Positions 54,099 to 64,000 of a DNA stretch of 64,000 nucleotides are shown in pieces. The stretch's first letter is position 1, and the number at the start of each line of letters is the position of its first letter. Below the pieces are notes generated by a model. That model was not told the DNA's origin and did not search any database. It saw only the letters and a program-made list of their open reading frames with translations. Origin of the DNA: Armigeres subalbatus (taxonomy: Eukaryota > Arthropoda > Insecta > Diptera > Culicidae); NCBI RefSeq assembly GCF_024139115.2, contig NC_085140.1, positions 104,916,988 to 104,980,987 on the forward strand. Reading direction: 5' to 3'. The translations under genes were made by a program, and so were the position numbers.

Positions 54099-56663
54099 TT
54101 GTGTGAAAGTTCTAAATTGGAATGCCCGCTCTCTAAAGGGTAAGGAAGATGAATTATTCAACTTCCTAACAGTTCATAATGTGCATATTGCCATTATAAC
54201 TGAAACGTATTTAAAACCAGGACTCTCCATTAAAAGAGATCCAAACTATTTTATCTACAGAAATGATCGTCTTGACAGCGCCTGTGGTGGGGTCGCCATT
54301 GTCATTAATAGACGTATCAAACATAAATTATTTTCTTCGTTTGAAACCAAAGTTTTTGAAACCTTGGGAGTTTCTGTTGAAACAAATTTTGGTAAATTTT
54401 CCTTCATTGCAGCCTATTTGCCTTTTCAATGCAATGGGCAGCAAAAGAATTTGTTGAAAGCTGATCTTCAAATTCTGACTCGCAACAAATCAAAATTCTT
54501 CGTAATTGGTGACTTCAATGCCAAACACCGTTCATGGAATAATGCTCAAAGCAATTCCAACGGCAAAATTTTATTTGAAGATTGTTCTGCGGGATATTAT
54601 ACTATTCAATATCCCAATGGACCAACTTGTTTTTCTTCCAGTCGAAATCCTTCTACAATTGATTTAGTTTTAACGGATTCAAGTCAGCTGTGTGGCCAAT
54701 TGGTAACTCATGCTGACTTTGACTCTGATCACCTTCCTGTGACATTTGAGATCTCACAAGAAGATTTATAATCCAATCAGCTCTACTTTTAATTATCATA
54801 GAGCTGATTGGGATTTATATAAAACATATATCGATAGGAATTTTGATGTTAATATTCCTTTGGATACCAAAAGTGATATTGACAATGCGCTCGTATCTTT
54901 GACAAATTTAATTGTCGAAGCCAGAGGCATTGCAATTCCTAAATGTGAAATTAAATTCAACTCCATTATTATTGACGACGATCTTCAGCTACTGATCCGT
55001 CTTAAAAATGTGAGGCGAAGGCAATACCAAAGAACTCGCGATCCCGCGTTGAAAGTTATTTGGCGAGATTTGCAAAATGAAATTAAAAAACGTTTCGCTA
55101 TTCTGAGAAATACCAACTTTGAGAATAATGTCTCGAAGTTGGATCCCAGTTCGAAACCCTTTTGAAAATTAATGACAATTCTGAAAAATCTCAAAAGCCA
55201 ATTCCAGCGCTTACAGAGGGAAATAAAACTTTATTACCAAATGGCAAAAAGGCTCAAAACTTGCTCAGCAGTTCGAGATTGCCCATAATTTTAGTCTAGG
55301 TCTCACTAGTCCAATTGAGGATCAGGTTACACGAAGCTTCGAAGACATTCTCAACCAAGATAATGTTTTGACCCTTCGTTGGGAACTAATTTGGATGAAG
55401 TGAGATCTATTACTAGAAAATTTAAAAATATGAAAGCCCCAGGTGATGATGGTATTTTCTACATACTTATCAAAAACTTCCTGAGAGCTCTTTATCCTTT
55501 TTGGTTAATTTATTTAACAAATGTTTTCAATTGGCATACTTTCCAGATAAATGGAAAAACGCCAAAGTTGTTCCAATTTTGAAGCCGGACAAAAATCCAG
55601 CTGAGGCTTCTAGTTATCGCCCAATCAGTTTGCTTTCTTCAATAAGCAAACTGTTTGAAAAGATTATTTTAAATAGAATGATGGTTCATATTAATGACAA
55701 TTCTATTTTTGCTGATGAGCAATTTGGTTTTCGCCATGGGCATTCAACCACTCATCAGTTATTAAGAGTTACGAACTTAATTCGGCTCAACAAATCTGAA
55801 GGATATTCGACTGGAGTTGCTCTTCTTGATATAGAGAAAGCATTTGATAGTGTTTGGCATGAAGGTTTGATTGTAAAATTGATGAATTTTAATTTTCCTC
55901 TGTACATTATTAAACTGATCCAAAATTATTTATCAGATCGCTCACTGCAGGTAAACTATCAGAATTCTAAATCTGATAGATTACCTGTTAGAGCTGGTGT
56001 TCCCCAAGGCAGCATACTGGGGCCCATATTGTATAACATTTTACTTCTGACTTACCTGATTTACCACCAGGGTGTCAAAAATCTTTGTTTGCAGATGACA
56101 CAGGTCTCTCAGCCAAAGGGCGAAGCCTTCGTGTCATTGTAGTAGATTGCAAAAAGTTTGGATATTTTCTCCACTTACTTGCAAAAATGGAAAATTTCCC
56201 AGAATGCTTCCAAAACTCAGCTTATAAATTTCCCACATAAGCCGAGAGCTTCTTATTTGAAACCTTCTAGCAGACATATTGTCACTATGAATGGGGTTCC
56301 AATTAATTGGTCTAGCGAAGCTAAATATTTAGGACTTCTGCTAGATCAAAAATTAACTTTCAAAAATCACATTGAAGGCCTCAAGCCAAATGTAACAAAT
56401 ATATTAAGTGTCTATATCCACTTATAAACAGAAAATCAAAACATTGTCTTAAGAACAAACTTTTGATTTACAAACATATGTTTAGACCAGCCATGTTGTA
56501 TGCTGTGCCAATATGGACTAGTTGCTACAATACCAGAAAGAAGGCACTTCAGAGGATTCAAAATAAAATTTTGAAAATGATTCTGAAGTTGCCTCCGTGG
56601 TATAGTACCAACTTCATAGAATTTCTAATATTGAGACATTGCTACAAATGTCCAACAAAATAA
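54085..56663 (+). pseudogene. Juan ORF2, endonuclease and reverse transcriptase, broken
   Basis: ATG at 54085 (MDLNNCVK) starts the endonuclease: LNWNARSLKGKEDELFNF, AIITETYL (catalytic Glu), VIGDFNAKH, TIDLVLT and SDHLPVTF at the end (54725-54750). A stop at 54769 breaks it. The RT follows in several frames: APGDDGI, VPILKPDKNP, YRPISLLSSISKLFEKI, FGFRHGHSTTHQLL, LLDIEKAFDSVWH (Asp), VPQGSILGPILYN, and FADDT at about 56090. A C-terminal part (RPAMLYAVPIW) ends at 56663. At least five frame breaks make it inactive. Confidence 0.88.
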
Positions 56664-56990
56664 TTTCCAATTTTAGACAAAAATCGTTGCAATCTTCTAT
56701 TGCAACGATTAGCTCCTTGTACCCTTAGTATAAATTAGGTTAAGTTTAGTTTAAGTAAAAAACATTGTAATTCCTACATGGTTCAATTCAACCAGAGGAA
56801 ATATCATAACTGCCTGAGGCAATTGAAATGTATTAATAATATCTAAAAGCGTAACATAGCAAATAAGGATGATAGTGTTAAGAAAACACGGAACACCTAG
56901 TCTAAGAGATAAATGCATGTATTAGATAATTAGCAAATAAAATTAGTTAAAAAAAAAAAAAAAAAAAAATCATAATCTACCGTAATCCTT

Positions 56991-57499
56991 ACCCAATCTA
57001 GCATTTGAAAGGCTCCTTTTACCCTCCTTTTAACTATGTGTATTCCATTTATTTCTTACTATAGCATGTTTAGATAACATATGTGAGATTTGGGGATTTC
57101 CGATGTTATGAAGGCGACCCGCTTGCGGTTTGTAGCTTCTAAAATTTCCCAGAATTCAAGTTTTTTTTTAAATACAAACAACATGACTAGAATAAAGCGA
57201 AAAGCGCAGAATAACAGACACTACTACGCTTCTACGTCAACTATGTAACGCTGCCCAGTGCGGTGCTTCGTGGTAAAGCCGAACACGATAGCCATATGGG
57301 GGAGAACAGTGCAAAACGCGCCCACGGACAGGGAACAAATATTTCACAGTCAATGCAGTTAAAAACATGGATCTCAGTTCAATCAAAGTTAATTGCTTAT
57401 TTTCCAGGGATTGGGTCACTCGATTTGCACAATAATTTACTATATTCTGAAAACTCAGATGCGAATATTTGCATTATGTGGAAGATTTTGATTTGAAAA
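56991..57499. other. Unannotated DNA
   Basis: No gene or repeat recognised. Confidence 0.35.
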
Positions 57500-57502
57500 A
57501 TG

Positions 57503-57605
57503 TATTGGAGGTAACCACTTTCCTTCGATGTGACTCGAACCTACGACTCTCAGTACGCTAGACTGGTGCTTTTAAACCAACTAAGCTACGAAGAAGGTCC
57601 ATCGT
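57503..57605 (-). repeat. tRNA-like SINE head
   Basis: Minus strand: A box TAGCTTAGTTGG (57577-57588) matches consensus fully and B box GGTTCGAGTCA (57531-57541) has one mismatch, in the order and spacing of a tRNA gene. It shares with the unit at 34116-34459 the phrases TTCGTAGCTTAGT, GTCGT..G and GGTTACC.TCCAATAC at the same places. No TIRs flank this copy, and no tail is evident. Confidence 0.65.
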
Positions 57606-58439
57606 AAAAAAAATCATTGCCAACACCAACCACTCAATTTATCAATCAACCACACACAAGTCCAGTGCTGCCGAATATTTACAACCCTGCCCACGGGGCA
57701 AAATAGCCTAACTCATAAAATCACTCTTATAATCTTTTGTAGGACATTAGTGAAAGAATATTACCATTACATTTTTCTTAAATAATTCTTTAATATTTTC
57801 ACTTAAATCAAACGATTTGAAATACTTCCACCTCACCCGTTAGATTTTCGTTCAATCCGCTAAGATAAACAAACAACCATGCGTTCACCATTATTCCACT
57901 TGAAATTGAGTCATTTTACACCACTATTCGGGCGTTTTGCCACAAGCTTATCATTGGGAAAGGGAAATCATTGTTTAATGTAACTAGTTTTGTAAATTTT
58001 GCAAAAAGTTCGGCATTCTTGTTTATATTACTGAAAACATTCAAAAAGCTTAAGGGTGCCTTCTGTGTTGAACTTAGTTTATAATTTAAAAAACACACAA
58101 TAATAATGTATTAAAAAAAAAATAAGGGTGCCTATTAAACTGTTTTCCCCTAAAAGATAACGCAGTCATCGTGATTTGTAGGATGTGGGAGAAGATGATA
58201 AGCCTGTGCCGCCTGCATGACGCCCTTGTCAGCTAGAAAGCTCAATAAAGTGAGCCAGAGAGGTACCCGAGGAAAGATGAATGCACAAACGAACGCTATA
58301 ATAACAATAATAACATTCTGCTTTTCTCGTGCTCATATGAAACGTATACTGAAAGGCTGTATGTTATTTATTCACAAATCATCAATTGACTTAGTTTTTA
58401 ATTTGAGGATGTATTTTCGCTGTATCCCTTTTTAGTGGG
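57606..58439. other. Unannotated DNA
   Basis: AT-rich, no gene supported. The end (58150-58435) is of mixed composition and may belong to the LINE relic that follows. Confidence 0.3.
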
Positions 58440-58800
58440 ACAAAAGCCTCCGCAGCTACTCTGCAATCGATTTCAATGAGTTCGATGTCGTCCGCAAAGC
58501 CAAGGAGCATATGCGATCGCGTGATGATCGCACCTTCGTGTGCTGTGCGGAACAGCAAATTCAAAAGCGTGTCAATCCATTTGAAGTCACAAACGAGATT
58601 GACATTTTGACCATTGTTTTGAGAAGACCCTTATCCGCCACAATTTTGTCCTGATCCGTTGACGATAGGCTGCTTAAGTGATTTCAGTCTGTTAAACAGT
58701 TTGATGCGTATCGTAATTATGATCACCGATTTTAGTAAAATTCTCTGCACATAATTGACGCACTTCAGTTTGAGTCCTTCCTTATAGGTCGCGGTGGTTT
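58440..58800 (-). pseudogene. LINE reverse transcriptase relic
   Basis: On the minus strand the sequence 58580-58440 reads LLFRTAHEGAIITRSHMLLG followed by FADDIELI, then the start of the thumb (RVAAEAFV). This is the catalytic region of an RTE/CR1-like RT. Upstream on the same strand (58800-58690) a decayed motif corresponding to the YRGL...LYK region may be present. Both ends are truncated. Confidence 0.68.
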
Positions 58801-59567
58801 ATTCGATTTAAACACGATTTGATCGCAATTAACTGAATTCGACGGGGAAAGCCGTCCATTTTTCGTTATTGCCCAACAGTTCTTGTAAAAAACACACTGG
58901 GAGGATTTCCATATTTTGTTTTGTTTTAGAACAAACTTTCTAAATGTTCTATTCCTCTCATTTTGTCATATTGCACTAGGAAAGCATTATTACAGCTAGG
59001 CTATAGCAATATTTTTCGAATCTTTTTGGTTTTTTGGTTTCAAACTAATATTTTTTGTACAAATGTGGCCCAGCCTACAATGAAATTCGCCTTCATTTGT
59101 AATCTGTTGTTAGTCACGTGAATAACGTCTTTTGTCGACCTAATATGCAATAATTATCGTCTCGCCATAAGAGGCGTTTTCTATAGAAGTCATCATTCCA
59201 AATCACAACATCCCCATCCCCAACCGATTGATCGACGGAGAAACGAATGCATGTCTTGTTCAAAGTACGCATGACATAGGTTCAAGCATGGCGCCACTGC
59301 TGCCCAACTGTAACTCAATACTCTCCCACATATGTATTAAAATAGAAGTATGTTTGCATTCGAAGCCAGATAAACCCAGCGTGCGATCTGCGCGACTGCC
59401 GGCTCCCTATCAGTAACCGGAAACGTCTCTTCAGGACGTCATCAGCATCATCATCAGCGGCAGCCGCCACTGCAGCCATCTGGATCTGCCTCAATTGAGG
59501 CTACTTCGCAGTACCCAACTATCGACTAGCGACTTATCAAATGTTTTCGCTCTCATTCCACTTTCAG
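58801..59567. other. ced-6: Upstream or 5' intron DNA of ced-6
   Basis: No repeat is recognised. The last part (59440-59567) is CAG/CATCATCAGC-rich and ends in a strong polypyrimidine tract and AG (TCATTCCACTTTCAG, 59553-59567), which is the best 3' splice site before the ced-6 start codon. The 5'UTR exon partner is not visible. Confidence 0.4.
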
Positions 59568-59694
59568 ACGTCGTCGAGTTGATCGAGTAGTGCGGAATTG
59601 CGCGGGGAGCTCGCCGTAGCTTTGCTGTCCGTCAAGATAGGTCCTCCGAAGTGACAACCCGAAGAGTTTGGCGAAGCGATCCTCCGGTGCCGCG
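59568..59694 (+). other. ced-6: Predicted 5'UTR part of ced-6 coding exon 1
   Basis: The sequence lies between the predicted acceptor at 59566-59567 and the ATG at 59695. It has no upstream ATG. An in-frame TTG at 59668 extends the open frame by nine codons but is not a likely start. If no intron exists here, the transcript would simply start upstream. Confidence 0.45.
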
Positions 59695-59835
59695 ATGGCG
59701 TCCACACTGATGTTCTGGAACAAGCAGAACTCCAACAACCAAAACGGAAACGATGCCAAGAACACAAAGAATGGCCGCAACTGGCTGCACGCCCCGGACG
59801 TGCTGGTCAACGGCCATGTCGCATATCTAGTCAAA
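59695..59835 (+). CDS. ced-6: ced-6 (engulfment adaptor), coding exon 1
   Basis: Ced-6/GULP is a cytoplasmic adaptor that binds NPxY motifs of the engulfment receptor Draper/CED-1/LRP1 through a PTB domain and promotes clearance of apoptotic cells. This exon encodes 47 residues: MASTLMFWNKQN, an Asn/Lys-rich linker, then the start of the PTB domain (NWLHAPDVLVNGHVAYLVK). It ends in phase 0 at AAA before GTGAGT (59836). The start is the first Met, with context GCGATGG. The next exon continues the domain without a gap. Confidence 0.93.
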
Positions 59836-59907
59836 GTGAGTATTCCAACGTTGTTAAATTCTATTAAAAAGGCTAGATCACAACAAACCTCCTTTTTTGC
59901 CTAACAG

Positions 59908-60072
59908 TTCCTCGGAACTACCCCAGTCGAGCAGGCGAAAGGCATCGAAGTGGTGAAGGAAGCCATCCGGAGGTTGCAGTTCACACAGCAAATGAAGAAA
60001 GCGGAAGGTGGCAGTAATGTTAAGACGAAAAAGGTCGAAATCACCATCAGTGTAGATGGCGTTGCAATACAG
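59908..60072 (+). CDS. ced-6: ced-6, coding exon 2
   Basis: 55 codons, phase 0 at both ends, after acceptor CTAACAG (59901-59907) and before donor GTAAGA (60073). It encodes the PTB core: FLGTTPVEQAKGIEVVKEAI, then a basic helix-linker (RLQFTQQMKKAEG), and TKKVEITISVDGVAIQ. These are the most conserved CED-6/GULP segments. The flanking intron of 72 bases is of typical dipteran size. Confidence 0.95.
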
Positions 60073-60141
60073 GTAAGATATCGAAAGCGCACCACTAGCT
60101 AATCATAAGTCGAAACTAATGGAATCAATCCATCGTCTTAG

Positions 60142-60425
60142 GAACCCCGCACCCAAACGATCCTGCATCAGTTCCCGCTGCACAAAATCTCCTACTGTGC
60201 CGACGAGAAGGGTGTTAAAAAGTTCTTTAGCTTTATTGCCAAAACCGGAACCGGTTCGGCGACGCCATCGCTGAGTGCCAGTGACGATACCCATTCGTCC
60301 CATTCCGGTGACCATCAGCACCACCAGCAGGATGGTGGCCAGCACGAGTGCTTTGTGTTCATCTCGAACAAGCTGGCGTCGGACATCACGCTTACGATCG
60401 GGCAGGCGTTCGATCTCGCCTACAG
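60142..60425 (+). CDS. ced-6: ced-6, coding exon 3 (continues beyond window)
   Basis: Acceptor CGTCTTAG (60134-60141), donor GTTAGT at 60426; 94 codons plus two bases (AG of an Arg codon). It encodes TILHQFPLHKISYCADEKG, KKFFSFIAK, a Ser/His/Gln-rich loop of about 34 residues (about 60250-60345), then ECFVFISNKLASDITLTIGQ and AFDLAYR, the C-terminal helix that contacts the NPxY peptide. The low-complexity loop is a known variable site in insect CED-6 (family knowledge). The rest of the gene lies past the repeat-filled intron and is outside this window. Confidence 0.95.
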
Positions 60426-60779
60426 GTTAGTTCGATTTATTATGTTTTATTGTTTTATTGGCTTACATGGCTCGGTTGCTTCGGGCGGTACAAATCATGT
60501 TTCAATGTTGCCATGGCACAGATTTGGTTGCCCGGCAATCCTTGGAATTAGAAACTACGATGACTACGATTTTGCTGCGATAGGTTTTGTTTTTCTTCAT
60601 TCCTTCTACATGTGGTCCACTTTCCACAGTCTTTGCGTAACCACATCTTCTTGCCCGCAGAATTTGAATTTCTTCCTTTTTTGCTCCTTTTTTGGAAGAT
60701 AAATGGGAATTTATTTCAAATCAATTTTAAATTTTGGTGTCGAATGTTTTCAAAATTCGAACTGATTTTGGAATGGATA
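60426..60779 (+). other. ced-6: Unique-sequence start of ced-6 intron 3
   Basis: It begins with the donor GTTAGT. It is ordinary AT-rich intron sequence that grades into TTTGGATTGGATT repeats from about 60780. The 115-codon open frame reading from exon 3 into it has no meaning. Confidence 0.6.
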
Positions 60780-63700
60780 ATTGGATTTCGATTGAATTTG
60801 GATTGGATTTAGATTCGATTTGGATTGGATTTGGATTGAATTTGAATTAGATTTGGATTGGAAATGGATTGGATTTGGATTTGGATTTGGATTTGGATTG
60901 GATTTGGATTGGATTTGGTTTGGATTCGGATTGGATTTGGATTGAATATGGTTGGTTGGATTGGTTTGGATTGGTTGGATTGGTTTGGATTGGTTGGATT
61001 AGATTTGGATTGGTTTGGATTCGGATTGGTTTGGATTGGTTGGATTGGTTTGGATTGGTTTGGTTGGTTTGGATTGGTTTGGATTGGTTTGGTTGGTTTG
61101 GATTGGTTTGGTTGGTTTGGATTGGTTTGGATTGGTTTGGATTGGTTTGGATTGGTTTGGATTGGTTTGGTTGGTTTGGATTGGTTTGGATTTGGTTGGA
61201 TTGGTTGGTTGGTTTGGATTGGTTTGGATTGGTTTGGATTGGTTTGGTTGGTTTGGTTGGATTGGTTTGGTTTGGATTGGTTTGGTTGGTTTGGTTGGTT
61301 TGGATTGGTTTGGTTGGTTTGGATTGGTTGGTTGGATTGGTTTGGTTGGTTTGGTTGGTTTGGATTGGTTTGGATTGGTTTGGATTGGTTTGGTTGGTTT
61401 GGTTGGTTTGGATTGGTTTGGATTGGTTTGGTTGGTTTGGATTGGTTTGGATTGGTTTGGTTGGTTTGGATTGGTTTGGTTGGTTTGGATTGGTTTGGTT
61501 GGTTTGGATTGGTTTGGATTGGTTTGGATTGGTTTGGATTGGTTTGGATTGGTTTGGATTGGTTTGGATTGGTTTGGATTGGTTTGGATTGGTTTGGATT
61601 GGTTTGGTTGGTTTGGTTGGTTTGGATTGGTTTGGATTGGTTTGGTTGGTTTGGTTGGTTTGGTTGGTTTGGATTGGTTTGGTTGGTTTGGATTGGTTTG
61701 GTTGGTTTGGTTGGTTTGGATTGGTTTGGATTGGTTGGATTGGTTTGGTTGGTTTGGTTGGTTTGGTTGGTTTGGATTGGTTTGGATTGGTTTGGTTGGT
61801 TTGGTTGGTTTGGATTGGTTTGGATTGGTTTGGATTGGTTTGGTTGGTTTGGATTGGTTTGGTTGGTTTGGATTGGTTTGGATTGGTTTGGATTGGTTTG
61901 GATTGGTTTGGTTGGTTTGGATTGGTTTGGATTGGTTTGGATTGGTTTGGATTGGTTTGGTTGGTTGGATTGGATTGGTTTGGATTGGTTTGGATTGGTT
62001 TGGATTGGTTTGGATTGGTTTGGATTGGTTTGGATTGGTTTGGATTGGTTTGGATTGGTTTGGATTGGTTTGGTTGGTTTGGATTGGTTTGTTGGTTTGG
62101 ATTGGTTTGGATTGGTTTGGTTGGTTTGGATTGGTTTGGATTGGTTTGGATTGGTTTGGTTGGTTTGGTTGGTTTTGATTGGTTTGGATTGGTTTGGATT
62201 GGTTTGGTTGGTTTGGAAGTTTGGATTGGTTTGGTTGGTTGGATTTGATTGGTTGGTTTGGTTGATTGGTTGGATTGTGTTTGGATTGGATTGGGACTGG
62301 ATTCAATTGGTTTGGTTTGGATTGGTTTGGTTTGGTTTCGATTGGATTTGGATTGGTTTGAATTGGATTGGTTTGGATTGGATTAGATTTGGATTGGTTT
62401 GGTTGGTTTTGATTGGTTGTGTTGGTTTGGATTGGTTGGATGTTGTTGGTTTGGATTGGTTTGGATTGGTTTGGATTGGATTGGGATTGGTTTGGATTGG
62501 TTTGGATTGGTTTGGGTTGGTTTGGATTGGTTTGGATTGGTTTGGATTGGTTTGGTTGGTTTGGATTGGTTTGGTTGGTTTGGATTGGTTTGGATTGGTT
62601 TGGGTTGGTTTGGTTGGTTCGGATTGGTTTGGTTTGGATTGGTTTGGATTGGTTTGGATTGGATTGGTTTGGATTGGTTTGGATTGGTTTGGATTGGTTT
62701 GGGTTGGTTTGGATTGGTTTGGATTGGTTTGGATTGGTTTGGTTTGATTTGGATTGGTTTGGTTGGTTTGGTTGGTTTGGATTGGTTTGGGATGGTTGGA
62801 TTGGTTTGGTTGGTTTGGTTGATTGGACTTGGATTGGTTGAATTGGTTGGTTTGATTGGTTTGGATTGGATTGGGACTGGATTCGAATTGGTTTGGTTGG
62901 TTTGGTTTGGTTTGGATTGGTTTCGATTGGTTTGGATTGGTTTGAATTGGATTGGTTGGATTGGATTAGATTTGGTTGGTTTGGGTTGGTTGGGTTGGTT
63001 TGGATTGGTTTGGATTGGTTTGGATTGGTTTGGATTGGTTTGGATTGGTTTGGATTGGTTTGGATTGGTTTGGATTGGTTTGGTTGGTTTGGATTGGTTT
63101 GGATTGGTTTGGTTGGTTTGGATTGGTTTGGATTGGTTTGGATTGGTTTGTGTTGGTTTGGATTGGTTTGGATGTTGTTGGTTTGGATTGGTTTGGTTGG
63201 TTTGGATTGGTTTGGATTGGTTTGGTTGGTTTGGTTGGTTTGGTTGGTTTGATTGGTTTGGATTGGTTTGGATTGAATTTGGATTGGTTTGGAATGAATT
63301 TCAATTGGTTTGGATTGGTTGGTTTGATTGGTTTGGTTGAATTTGGTTTGATTGGTTTGGATTGTGTTTGGATTGGATTGGGACTGGATTCGAATTGGTT
63401 TGGATTGGTTTGGTTTGGTTGGATTGGTTTGGGTTGGTTTCGATTGGTTTGGATTGGTTTGAATTGGATTGGTTTAGTTGGATTAGTTTGGATTGGTTTG
63501 GATTGGTTTGATTGGTTTGTGTTGGATTTGGATTGGTTTGGTTGGATTGGTTGGTTTAGATTGGATTAGATTTGGATTGGTTTGGTTGGTTTGGATTGGA
63601 TTGGTTTGGATTGGATTAGATTTGGTTGGTTTGGATTGGTTTGGATTGGATTTGGATTGGATTTGGATTGGATTTGGATCGGACTTTGATTGGATTTGGA

Positions 63701-64000
63701 TTGTATTTGGATTGGATTTGGATTGGATTTGGATTAAATTTGAATTGAATTGGATTTGTATTGGAATAGGACTGGATTCGTATTGGACTTGGATTGGATT
63801 TGGATTGGATTCGGATTGGATTTGGATTGGATTTGGATTGGATTTGGATTGGATTTGGATTGGATTTGGATTAGATTTGGTTGGTTTGGTTGGTTTGGAT
63901 TGGTTTGGATTGGTTTGGATTGGTTTGGTTGGTTTGGATTGGTTTGGATTGGTTTGGTTGGTTTGGATTGGTTTGGATTGGTTTGGTTGGTTTGGATTGG
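60780..64000 (+). repeat. TTGGATTGGT / TTTGGTTGG intronic satellite, over 3.2 kb, runs off the window
   Basis: The array mixes a 10-base unit (TTGGATTGGT), its 9-base relative (TTTGGTTGG) and a 6-to-12-base edge form (TTTGGATTGGA). Edges (60780-60960 and 63640-63890) use the TTTGGATTGGA form and more mutations, the centre is cleaner. The plus strand has almost no C, so stops are rare and long frames of W, I, G, L, V and F on plus and of N, Q, P, K and T on minus appear; none is a gene. ATTGG on plus is CCAAT on minus, present at very high density. Confidence 0.95.

Larger units (their letters stand above)
52391..56969 (+). mobile_element. Juan-type jockey LINE, near full length, inactive
   Basis: The element starts ATCAGACCGCATC at the same point as the second copy at 4876, which supports an intact 5' end. 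It has a leader, ORF1 (gag-like), ORF2 (endonuclease-RT) overlapping ORF1 by 14 bases, a short 3'UTR, and a poly(A) tail at 56950-56969. Both ORFs carry several frameshifts. The flanking sequence before 52391 is an A run, so the target-site duplication could not be read safely. Confidence 0.88.

Noticed and set aside
60858..62747. 629-codon plus-strand frame and 435-codon minus-strand frame in the TTGG satellite
   Set aside because: They exist because the repeat lacks stop-forming combinations. All frames are open, composition is W/I/G/L/V/F or N/Q/P/K/T only, and the region lies in an intron.
1..64000. CRISPR array or bacterial operon structure
   Set aside because: The repeats have no uniform spacers, introns and LINEs are present, and all signs are eukaryotic.

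Overview
This is a stretch of insect nuclear DNA that is about 95% repeats. The best organism call is a culicine mosquito, probably Aedes (inference). It rests on a Juan-type jockey LINE, RTE-type LINEs, a Feilai-like tRNA-derived SINE ending in AAG repeats, GGCCAAATGACC-type repeats, very dense MITEs, and an insect ced-6 gene with short introns beside huge ones. No species call is possible without a search.

Host genes. One is clear: the first coding exons of ced-6 (engulfment adaptor, PTB domain) on the + strand at 59695-60425. A strong 3' splice site at 59566-59567 suggests an upstream 5'UTR intron, so much of the window could be ced-6 intron or upstream DNA. A second possible host locus is a 14-codon first exon on the - strand at 16668-16627, with an arthropod-type initiator upstream and a perfect GTAAGT donor.

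Layout. 1-5 kb: an almost full-length RTE LINE (-) joined to the 5' end of a Juan LINE (-). 5.5-5.9 kb: a SINE with a 13-bp target-site duplication. 8.6-11.7 kb: a decayed Ty3/gypsy element (+) split by a hAT-type MITE with an 8-bp duplication. 11.8-12.6 kb: the 3' part of another LINE (+). 17.8-21.9 kb: two complex tandem arrays interrupted by a TA-flanked MITE and next to another. 22.8-25.1 kb: two foldbacks, the larger an 853-bp palindrome, and MITEs. 25.2-29 kb: an R1/LOA-like relic and an ORF-less RTE-like LINE derivative split by an insertion that includes a 746-bp palindrome. 31.9-35.3 kb: MITEs, a ~167-bp satellite, 25-bp and 35-bp minisatellites, and a TIR-flanked unit with a tRNA-like pol III promoter. 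35.3-40.7 kb: an outer DNA transposon with an 8-bp duplication, containing an inner transposon with ~500-bp inverted repeats and a decayed gene for a transposase-like protein I cannot place in a named superfamily. 41-49.5 kb: MITEs and broken LINE pieces. 51-57 kb: a SINE inside a GGCCAAAT repeat, a Ty3 integrase relic and a long but broken Juan copy. 57-58.8 kb: a tRNA-like repeat and an RT relic. 59.5-60.4 kb: ced-6. 60.8-64 kb and beyond: a strand-asymmetric TTGGATTGGT satellite in a ced-6 intron.

The window is mainly a record of nested insertions. Several are dated relative to each other by intact target-site duplications. The most unusual items are the inner transposon at 36.5-40.4 kb, the tRNA-like unit with TIRs at 34.1-34.5 kb, the long palindromes, and the intronic satellite whose minus strand is a dense array of CCAAT pentamers.
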